NCBI RefSeq assembly: GCF_000161455.1
Contig: NZ_CM000745.1
Location: 230,972 to 294,971 of the forward strand
DNA from: Bacillus pseudomycoides DSM 12442
GTDB lineage: Bacteria > Bacillota > Bacilli > Bacillales > Bacillaceae_G
DNA: 64,000 bases
Direction: 5' to 3'
The position numbers were made by a program, and so were the translations under genes. The notes beneath the pieces are model-generated. The model saw only the letters and a list, made by a program, of their open reading frames with translations, searched no databases and had not been told where the DNA came from. Positions within the stretch are counted from its first letter, which is position 1. Each line of letters opens with the position of its first letter. Below, piece by piece: positions 57,584 to 64,000 of the stretch.

Positions 57584-58861
57584 GTGGTTTTCAGGGTGAG
57601 TCAGCTTAGACATTCTTTTTCAATTACATTACTTGGTAGTGGGGGAGGAGGCGCTAAAGCAGTATTGGCAGTTTTAAATCAAACTGTGGCGAATATAAAT
57701 GATCCCATCTATTCTATGATAAAAGATTTAAAGTTTCATCTCGTTGATATAAAGCAAAAGGAAAAAAGCTATTATGACGAATTATTTCCGAATTTAAAGG
57801 GGAAATTCTTTCTTCATGAAATGGATCTTCAAAATACAATACTGTTTAAACAGCATTTACGGAAAACGGATGCTGGTGTAGTTATCGACGTTTCCGGAGC
57901 AGATACGATTCGTATACTTAGTTGTTGTAATGAATTAGGTATTTCGTATGTAAATTCAGCTTTGGAGAATGAGCAGGTGGATCAGGATGATAGCTTAAAG
58001 GGGTTTCAGCTTACAGAACGTTATACGAGATTTGAAAAGGAAAAAAATAATTTTACAAATACAAGAGCTATCATAGGATCGGGAATGAATCCTGGTGTTG
58101 TTCAATGGATGGTTGTACAGCTTATGAAAGAACAACCGGGAAAAAAACCACGTGCGTGTTATATTATAGAGCATGATTATTCTTTCTTTGCAGACCAAAG
58201 TCTTATAAAACCTAATACACTTTATGCTTCATGGGCGGTAGAACGTTTTCTTGATGAAGCAATATTAAGTTATCCAATGTATGTGAGTCATCATCGGCCC
58301 ATCTATTTTTATGAGGATGTATATGCTTCGGAATATAAAGTGAGATTAGGAGAGAAAGAGTTTCATGGTTGCCTAATGCCACATGAAGAAGTTCTGATTC
58401 TTGGTAAAACATTTGATATGGAAGTGGGTTTTCTTTATCGTATTAATGAATATACAACAGATTTAATTCGAAAAAATCTAGATGATGTGGATAAATTATG
58501 AAATTGGAATCGAAAAGTTTTTAATCCAGCAGAGGAAGAAATAGCAGGAGAAGATTTAGTTGGTGTGTTACTTGTCTATGAAGACAATGAAAAATATATG
58601 TACAATGTAATGAATAGTAGTGAAGTTTTCCAGAAATATAAGACAAACGCGACTTATTTTCAAGTTGGTTGCGGAATCTATGCTGGTTTGTCCAGTTTAC
58701 TGCTAGATATATTTTCACCAGGTGTGTATTATGTTGAGGAATTATTACTTAATACAAAAAGTAAGTATGGTGAATATTTACATGTTTATATGAAAGATTT
58801 TGTGATGAGTGATAATTCATTTACGGATGGATTGCTTCATGAGCGGGTGAAGTGGATATAA
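57584..58861 (+). pseudogene. Saccharopine-dehydrogenase-like protein with in-frame stop
   Basis: A 425-codon frame interrupted once by TGA at 58499-58501. The N-terminal part has a Rossmann motif ITLLGSGGGGAKAVLAVL, DAGVVIDVSGADT, and NSALENEQ, followed by GSGMNPGVVQWMV, as in saccharopine dehydrogenase/homospermidine synthase-like oxidoreductases. After the stop the same frame continues NWNRKVFNPAEEE, GEDLVGVLLVYEDNE and VGCGIYAGLSSLLLDIFSPG to 58861. No frameshift is needed, so one base change (such as TGG to TGA) explains it. No good ribosome site for the GTG starts (57584, 57596). Flanked by bcr1 copies on both sides. Confidence 0.85.
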
Positions 58862-59015
58862 TTTATCCCGCCATTTGTGGGCAGTAAGACCTCCACCTCA
58901 AAGTTCAGCGAAAGCGAAGAGGTTAGGTGGTGGATCAACTGACTGTAAAAACAAGATTGGTGAGGACTAATAATCAGTGTGGAATGAGGCTTCCACTGAT
59001 TAAGGTTTCATTTTG
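58862..59015 (+). repeat. bcr1 repeat element, copy 5
   Basis: TTTAT at 58862 begins at the base after the pseudogene stop. It contains TCCCGCCATTTGTGGGCAGT, ACCTCCACCTCA, AAGATTGGTGAGGACTAATA and CACTGATTAAGGTTTCATTT. The right end is degenerate and lacks a clean TTTAT. Confidence 0.88.
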
Positions 59016-59123
59016 TGTAATTGTTAACAGGGGGAGTTTGTTCACTCCCTCTTTTAGTGTTATGGTATGAAAGGAAGTTAGAATAAAAATAGTATAGCCA
59101 TTTTATATAGGATAATACTACTA

Positions 59124-59742
59124 GAAATTTCACATGACGTAAAAGTTAGATAGAAATGACTTTAAAGGGCTTTACTCAAATTCAAAAAGAGCGCAATCTA
59201 GCTGATAATGCTAGTTATGATATTATGCTACAGGAAATTGAGAGAATTGATGGATTTGTTAGTGAGTGAATGTTATTTGGAAAGCTGAAACCAACAATGT
59301 ATCAATTGTGTGATATGCAAAAAGTTCTGTTATATGTTGTTCATCTGATGGAAAGTTATGCAATGCAGTACGCTGTAAAAATACATATACAAGTAGATGA
59401 GGCTTTACCTGATATAAAGGGTGATGAAAAGCAATTAAAGCAAGTCTTATTAAATCTTGTGAAAAATGGGATTGAATCGATGATGTATGGGGAGATTTGA
59501 GAATTTCTGCCTATAAAACGATAGAAGAAAAATTGTTTATTTGCATTCAAGATGAGAGATGCGGTATGGATAGCGAAAGAATAGAGAGACTTGGAAAGTC
59601 TGTTTATACGACAAAGGAAAATGGAACTGGTCTTGGTTTAATCATTACAAATAAAATTATTGAAGAGCATCAAGGGATGATTCAATTCAAAAGTAACATT
59701 GGCACAGGGACAAAAGTAGAAGTGACATTGCCAACTATATAG
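59124..59742 (+). pseudogene. Decayed sporulation-type sensor histidine kinase
   Basis: Fragments of one kinase in shifting frames. EISHDVKV at about 59124 is the H-box with the phospho-acceptor His; LKGFTQIQKERN and IMLQEIERIDGFVSE end at an in-frame TGA (59267-59269); MLFGKLKPTMYQL, HIQVDEALPDIKGDEKQLKQ and VLLNLVKNGIESM (N box) follow to a stop at 59500. After a frameshift come RISAYKTIEEKLFICIQDE, ENGTGLGLIITNKII (G2 box) and a C-terminus ending at 59742. The N-terminal sensor part is gone, replaced by bcr1 copy 5 and AT-rich DNA. The domain order matches KinA-E-type kinases. Confidence 0.8.
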
Positions 59743-59751
59743 AATTTAAAG

Positions 59752-59786
59752 ACAAGAGTACTTTTCAGAAAAGTGCTCTTGTTGTG
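59752..59786 (+). terminator. Terminator of the kinase pseudogene
   Basis: ACAAGAGTACTTTT pairs with AAAAGTGCTCTTGT, followed by TGTG. Confidence 0.65.
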
Positions 59787-59946
59787 TAAATATAAACATT
59801 TTATAAAAAGCTTCAAGAATGCTTTTTTTTATAAAAAACTTAGTTTATAATGGAGGAAAATATCGACATGTAGTTTTATTATTCATGTACCGGTTTGTAG
59901 TTTTTACTTGTATGAATGTTTATATTGAATTGGGTTTTATGTGAAT

Positions 59947-59978
59947 TAAAAAAGAGGGGTGCACATGCATCCTTTTTT
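59947..59978 (+). terminator. Hairpin in the leader of the 126-residue gene
   Basis: AAAAAAGAGGGGTGCA pairs imperfectly with TGCATCCTTTTTT and is T-rich at the 3' side, 30 bases before the ATG at 60009. It could be an attenuator or an upstream terminator. Confidence 0.45.
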
Positions 59979-60008
59979 CTATGCTGATATTATGACAGAG
60001 GTGGTACG

Positions 60009-60389
60009 ATGGAACTAACATTAAATTCGACCGTATGTTTACACACTATTCAATTTCGAAAAGATCAAAAGAATTATATTGTAAAGGATACAATTACAGG
60101 AGAAAAATATGAAATGCCGCCACTTTGGATTGATGCACTTGCAATGATGCGTGACGGATTTTTATTGGGAGAAATTGAAGAAAAGCTAAAGGAAGAGTAT
60201 CCAAAAGAAGAAGTGAATATTCTAGAATTTACGAGGCAATTGTTAGAACTAGAGCTTGTAGGAATGGTTGATGGAAAAGAAATTATTTGTAAGAAAAAGA
60301 AAGATAAAGATTATTTTGCATGGGTTCGTCCTCGGATTGAACAGTTTTTTCTTAATTTAAATCGAAAATATCGAAGCAGAGGTCAATGA
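60009..60389 (+). CDS. PqqD-like small protein of unknown function
   Basis: A 126-residue protein. The N-terminal half (LNSTVCLHTIQFRKDQKNYI, then TGEKYEMPPLWIDALAMM) is followed by a winged-helix-like segment, GEIEEKLKEEYPKEEVNILEF and LLELELVGMVDGKE, and a strongly basic tail. The pattern resembles PqqD/RRE-type wHTH folds, which can bind peptides, but I see no maturase or peptide gene nearby, so this is weak. GAGGTGGTACG precedes the ATG. A terminator overlaps its end. Confidence 0.65.
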   Translation: MELTLNSTVCLHTIQFRKDQKNYIVKDTITGEKYEMPPLWIDALAMMRDGFLLGEIEEKLKEEYPKEEVNILEFTRQLLELELVGMVDGKEIICKKKKDKDYFAWVRPRIEQFFLNLNRKYRSRGQ

Positions 60390-60405
60390 TGATCTCTGCT
60401 TTTTT
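60375..60405 (+). terminator. Terminator of the 126-residue gene
   Basis: GCAGAGGTC pairs with GATCTCTGC, followed by six T. The stem overlaps the last codons. Confidence 0.85.
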
Positions 60406-60496
60406 GTTGCAAGAATAAAAAATAGGTATTCACCCAATTGAAGCGTCGTGCATATTGTAATTTATGTAAGTAGACTGCTATAAAGGAGTGAGGGCA

Positions 60497-61606
60497 GTGA
60501 CAGGGAAAATTTTAAATTATTATGCTGGAGGAAATACCGCGAGAGGTTTTTATAGTTTATATGAGGAAAATGTAAGGGGATTGGAAAGACTTTTCATTTT
60601 GAAAGGTGGTCCAGGGACAGGGAAATCCTCATTGATGAAAGCAATTGGGCGTGAGTGGGTTGGAAGAGGATATGATATTGAACTGTTACATTGTTCTTCT
60701 GATAATAAATCCATCGATGGTGTTATTATTCCAAAATTAAAAGTAGGAATTGTAGATGGAACAGCACCACATGTCATTGAGCCAAAAATACCTGGAGTTG
60801 TAGAGGAATACGTGAACTTAGGAGTTGCATGGGATTCAGAGAAATTACGAAAACATAAAGGTGAAATTACACATTATATTTCTGAAGCGAGCGATGCATT
60901 TCAATCAGCGTATGCTTGTTTTAAAGAGGCGTTAGCTATACATGATGATTGGGAGAGAATTTATATTGATAATATTGATTTTCAAAAAGCGAATGAATTA
61001 ACAAAGCAGCTTATACAAAAGTTATTTGCAGATAACAAAGGAAAACAAGCGGTGGTAAAGCACCGTTTCTTAGGGGCAGCAACACCAAAAGGGGCGGTTG
61101 ATTTCGTTCCAAATTTAACAGAAGATATCCCGCATCGTTATTTTATAAAAGGACGCCCGGGTTCAGGAAAATCAACGATGCTAAAAAAATTAGCTGAGGC
61201 AGCGGAAGAGAAAGGGTTTGAAGTTGAAGTATATCATTGCGGCTTTGATCCAAATAGCCTAGATATGATTATTGTAAGAGAATTAGGTTTTGCGATCTTT
61301 GACAGCACCGCGCCACATGAATATTTTCCAGAGCGAGAAGGTGATGAGATTATTGATATGTATGATCTCATCGTTACGCCAGGAACGGATGAAAAATATG
61401 CAACAGAAATTCGGGATGTTTCCATTCAATACAAAACAAAAATGAGTGAAGCAATGTCGTTCTTAGCGAAGGCAAAAGCAGTTCGAGATAAATTAGAACG
61501 GATTTATATTGCTGCGATGGATTTTACAAAAGTAGATATGTATAAAAATGAAATTCAGGGTGAGTTTGAGCGAATTGCAAAGCTTGTTAGCGAGCAACAA
61601 AAATGA
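60497..61606 (+). CDS. Tandem P-loop ATPase of unknown function
   Basis: A 369-residue cytosolic protein made of two homologous ATPase units. Unit 1 has Walker A GGPGTGKSS (37-45) and unit 2 GRPGSGKST (219-227). Each is followed by a matching HCS/HCG segment (IELLHCSSDNKSIDG; VEVYHCGFDPNSLD), then a strand ending GTAPH or STAPH and a helical part with DxxERIYI. The duplication is seen directly. It belongs to a conserved Firmicute family without known function. GTG 60497, about ten bases after AAAGGAG, is preferred over the GTG at 60488 that abuts it. Confidence 0.85.
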   Translation: MTGKILNYYAGGNTARGFYSLYEENVRGLERLFILKGGPGTGKSSLMKAIGREWVGRGYDIELLHCSSDNKSIDGVIIPKLKVGIVDGTAPHVIEPKIPGVVEEYVNLGVAWDSEKLRKHKGEITHYISEASDAFQSAYACFKEALAIHDDWERIYIDNIDFQKANELTKQLIQKLFADNKGKQAVVKHRFLGAATPKGAVDFVPNLTEDIPHRYFIKGRPGSGKSTMLKKLAEAAEEKGFEVEVYHCGFDPNSLDMIIVRELGFAIFDSTAPHEYFPEREGDEIIDMYDLIVTPGTDEKYATEIRDVSIQYKTKMSEAMSFLAKAKAVRDKLERIYIAAMDFTKVDMYKNEIQGEFERIAKLVSEQQK

Positions 61607-61618
61607 AATGTTTATAGA

Positions 61619-61650
61619 GCTGCCAGGGAAGGCCTAGCAGCTTCCTTTTA
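61619..61650 (+). terminator. Terminator of the tandem ATPase gene
   Basis: AGCTGC and AGG pair with CCT and GCAGCT; a T-rich tail follows. Confidence 0.7.
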
Positions 61651-61779
61651 AATTTAGTTATGATACATACTATAGAGTTACTGAGATATTGATGTTAAAA
61701 GTAGAATGGCACGCCAATAATAAGTAGATTATATTTGTCGAATTTCCAGGGAAATGATCAGAAAATGAGGATGATATAT

Positions 61780-62553
61780 ATGAGGGATAAAATTCAATTA
61801 GAATTACAGAAAATTGAAAAAGAGAACAATGTGAAAATTTTATTTGCTGTCGAATCTGGAAGTCGTGCATGGGGATTTCAGTCGAAAGATAGTGATTATG
61901 ATGTTAGATTTGTATACATTCATTCAGTAGACTGGTATTTATCTATTAATGAAAAACGTGATGTGATTGAGTATCCAATTAGTGATGCTTTAGACATAAG
62001 CGGTTGGGATATTAGAAAAGCTCTGCAGTTATTTGCAAAATCAAATCCAGCACTATTAGAATGGATCCGTTCTCCAATCTTTTATTCTAAGAACTCTGAT
62101 CTTCCAGAGCGTCTACAGAAAATGAGCGAAAATGATTTTGATCCTAAAGCAACGATGTATCACTACTTACATATGGCTTCAAAAAACTATCGTGAATTTC
62201 TACAAGGAGAGAGCGTGAAGTTGAAAAAGTACTTCTATGTATTGCGTCCTATTTTAGCTTGCAAATGGTTAGAAGAGAAAGGGACATTGCCGCCTGTAGA
62301 ATTTGAACGATTCATTACTGAATTGTCGCTAGAACAAGAGCTTTTTGATGAAATTGAAGATTTACTTCTAAAGAAAAAGGATGGTGTTGAGTTAGACGCT
62401 GGTCCGAAGATTATCGTATTAAATGAATTTTTAGAGGGGCAGATAAAGTATTATCAAGAGTATGTGAAAGGTATTGAAAAGGGAAAGGGCATTGAGGTTG
62501 AGAGGTTGAATGGCTTGTTTCGGGATATGTTATTTGAGAAAGAGCACCAGTAG
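61780..62553 (+). CDS. RlaP/YcgL-type nucleotidyltransferase
   Basis: A 257-residue protein of the predicted nucleotidyltransferase family PF10127 (RlaP, linked in some bacteria to RNA repair). The signature is ESGSRAWGFQSKDSDYDVRF (about 23-42): Gly-Ser followed by the metal pair in DSDYD. The C-terminal half is helical (LHMASKNYREFLQGE; RPILACKWLEEKGTLPP). ATG 61780 has GAGGATGATATAT upstream; the frame extends to 61735 without a site. No RNA ligase gene is beside it. A terminator overlaps the last codons. Confidence 0.88.
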   Translation: MRDKIQLELQKIEKENNVKILFAVESGSRAWGFQSKDSDYDVRFVYIHSVDWYLSINEKRDVIEYPISDALDISGWDIRKALQLFAKSNPALLEWIRSPIFYSKNSDLPERLQKMSENDFDPKATMYHYLHMASKNYREFLQGESVKLKKYFYVLRPILACKWLEEKGTLPPVEFERFITELSLEQELFDEIEDLLLKKKDGVELDAGPKIIVLNEFLEGQIKYYQEYVKGIEKGKGIEVERLNGLFRDMLFEKEHQ

Positions 62554-62571
62554 ATTGGTGCTCTGTTTGTT
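62541..62571 (+). terminator. Terminator of the nucleotidyltransferase gene
   Basis: AGAGCACCA pairs with TGGTGCTCT, followed by GTTTGTTTT. The stem includes the stop codon. Confidence 0.8.
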
Positions 62572-62581
62572 TTAGTTAACT

Positions 62582-64000
62582 TTATTCTCCATCAACCCGT
62601 TTTAACGGCTTATCTGCCGGCCCCTCAATTACATCTCCTTCAATTGAAAAGCGTGATCCATGACAAGGACAATCCCACGTACAATCCCCGCTATTCCATT
62701 CTACTTCACAGCCAAGGTGTGTACAGGTCGTATCAACAATATGCAATTTTCCTTCGTTGTCTTTATAAGCGCCTGCACGTTTTCCATGTACTCTTACAAC
62801 GGCACCTTCACCATTTTCAAGATCTTCTGGTTTACGCAGAGCAAATTCTAACTTGCCTTCGATCAAATGTTTTGCTACATCAAGGTTTTGAGAAACAAAT
62901 GTTTTTATATCTGGATCTGCATGGAATCGTGATGGGGCAAAGAGTTCTTTATACGGGTTATCTATTTTTGTAATAGAGTCCTTTAGTAGTTGAGCTGCAG
63001 CAGTTCCTGTTGTCATCCCCCATTTTCGATAACCTGTTGCAACGAATATATTTGGATTATTTTCATTAATATGGCCGATGTAAGGTAGTTTATCTAGGGT
63101 AATTAAGTCTTGTGCTGACCATCTGTAAGGGATTGCATCTATTCCAAATGTTTCTTCTGCGAAAGAGTGCAATGCTTCATAATGAAGCATTGTATTGATT
63201 CCTTGTCCTGTTTTATGACTTTCACCCCCAACAAGAATAATTTTTTCTCCATTTACTGTTGTGTAACGTAAGGAGCGTGTAGGAGTGTCTATGCTTAAAT
63301 ACATGCCTCCGGGATAATCTTTTTTTGCTTTTATAGCTAGAACGTAGGAACGTTCTGCATACATTCTTGCGAAGAAAAAGCTATTTGCATCATAGAAAGG
63401 AAAATGAGAACAGGAGACGACATATCCACATGTAATACGATGGCCATCTTTTGTAATGATTTGCGGATAGAATCCTTTCTCGATATCGATTGCAGTGGTT
63501 TGCTCATAGATTGTTCCGCCTGCTTCAATAAACTGTTCAACAAGGTTCTTTAAATAATGAAGAGGATGGAACTGTGCTTGTTTTTTCATAACAAGTGCTC
63601 CCTGAACTGAGATAGGAAGTGGAATGGACTCTACATAGTCACAAGGAATATTTAGTTTTTTATAAGCTTCATATTCTTTTGTTAATTTCCGTAATCCGTC
63701 ATTGCAAGTTGTATATAAGTAGGCGTCCTCTTCAGTAAAGTCACAATCAATGTTATTTGTTCGGACTGTTTCTTTTATAAATTGCAATGCTTTTTCGTTT
63801 GCCTCATAGTATAGGCGCGCTTGATCAGCTCCAAAATGATCAATGAGCTCATCATAAATGAGATCGTGTTGTGCTGTGATTTTTGCAGTCGTATGGCCTG
63901 TCGTTCCATTTAAAATATTTCCGGAATCGATTAAAACAACTTTCATGCCCTCTTTTGCAAGTAAATAAGCAGTTGTGATGCCTGTAATTCCAGCACCAAT
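62582..64000 (-). CDS. FAD-dependent oxidoreductase with C-terminal Rieske domain (5' end off the window)
   Basis: 473 codons are visible; the frame continues past 64000, where IGAGITGITTAYLLAKEG is the end of the FAD-binding motif, so only a few N-terminal residues are missing. An apparent ATG at 63946 is internal. The DAO-type FAD domain occupies the first 360 residues (VATGYRKWGMTTGTAAAQL as the second FAD contact). The last 100 residues are a Rieske [2Fe-2S] domain with CTHLGCEVEW and CPCHGSRF ligands. This matches YhfW-type Bacillus proteins. Substrate unknown. Confidence 0.92.
   Translation of the reverse strand: MGAGITGITTAYLLAKEGMKVVLIDSGNILNGTTGHTTAKITAQHDLIYDELIDHFGADQARLYYEANEKALQFIKETVRTNNIDCDFTEEDAYLYTTCNDGLRKLTKEYEAYKKLNIPCDYVESIPLPISVQGALVMKKQAQFHPLHYLKNLVEQFIEAGGTIYEQTTAIDIEKGFYPQIITKDGHRITCGYVVSCSHFPFYDANSFFFARMYAERSYVLAIKAKKDYPGGMYLSIDTPTRSLRYTTVNGEKIILVGGESHKTGQGINTMLHYEALHSFAEETFGIDAIPYRWSAQDLITLDKLPYIGHINENNPNIFVATGYRKWGMTTGTAAAQLLKDSITKIDNPYKELFAPSRFHADPDIKTFVSQNLDVAKHLIEGKLEFALRKPEDLENGEGAVVRVHGKRAGAYKDNEGKLHIVDTTCTHLGCEVEWNSGDCTWDCPCHGSRFSIEGDVIEGPADKPLKRVDGE

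Overview
The window is Bacillus cereus group (B. cereus sensu lato) chromosome. Low GC, AGGAGG-type ribosome binding sites, frequent GTG/TTG starts, the order pcrB-pcrA-ligA-camS ... rocA ... gatCAB-dgkB ... rlmD, tandem CotB spore-coat genes, and five copies of the group-specific repeat bcr1 all point there. I cannot assign a species. No rRNA, tRNA, prophage, transposase gene or CRISPR array is visible.

Layout. 1-2.9 kb: the end of a Gly/Met repeat protein (running off the left edge), an SPFH protein with a ribbon-helix-helix partner, a bcr1 copy beside a frameshifted DUF6241 gene, and a DUF2892 protein. 3.1-9.3 kb: pcrB-pcrA-ligA-camS, a tight DNA-maintenance operon. 9.4-17.4 kb: TSUP permease, RocA, DUF4097 protein, isochorismatase-fold hydrolase, an S-box (SAM) riboswitch with no gene behind it, HXXEE membrane protein, and an ArsA-like ATPase with a small overlapping partner and a MarR regulator. 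17.5-22.2 kb: gatCAB and dgkB, separated by a promoter/operator region with decayed genes. 22.3-28.1 kb: HAD phosphatase, the sigma-54-controlled GABA shunt (gabT, activator, gabD) and an unannotated 26-residue amphipathic peptide. 28.2-37.9 kb: M29 aminopeptidase, vanadium-haloperoxidase-like enzyme, two lipoprotein polysaccharide deacetylases, nupC with a distant guanine riboswitch, and rlmD. 38-45 kb: a Dus enzyme beside a duplicated rlmD 3' end, DUF1456, a YgjP-like metallohydrolase, an N-succinyl-amino-acid racemisation set (GNAT, racemase, M20 hydrolase) and a methyltransferase. 45.3-49.4 kb: the 5-deoxyribose salvage cluster drdK-drdI-deoR-drdA, with a cre site. 49.4-53.8 kb: a Fe-siderophore ABC importer divergent from a ferredoxin-NADP reductase, with two Fur boxes between them. 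54-64 kb: small genes, three CotB-type genes behind a sigma-K promoter, two pseudogenes interleaved with bcr1, a tandem P-loop ATPase, a nucleotidyltransferase, and an FAD/Rieske oxidoreductase running off the right edge.

How parts fit together. Three modules are nutrient salvage: GABA to succinate, 5-deoxyribose to DHAP plus acetaldehyde, and D- to L-amino acids through N-succinylation. Regulation can be read directly from the DNA in several places: a -24/-12 promoter before gabT, cre sites before rocA and drdK, Fur boxes before the siderophore operon and its reductase, a sigma-K promoter before cotB, and two riboswitches.

The most unusual content is non-coding. There are five bcr1 elements and four copies of a second, roughly 190-bp, hairpin-forming repeat, one of which sits between the guanine riboswitch and nupC. 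The S-box is orphaned but has its promoter and terminator intact. Several deletion or decay scars, including two nonsense/frameshift pseudogenes, suggest active local genome turnover.
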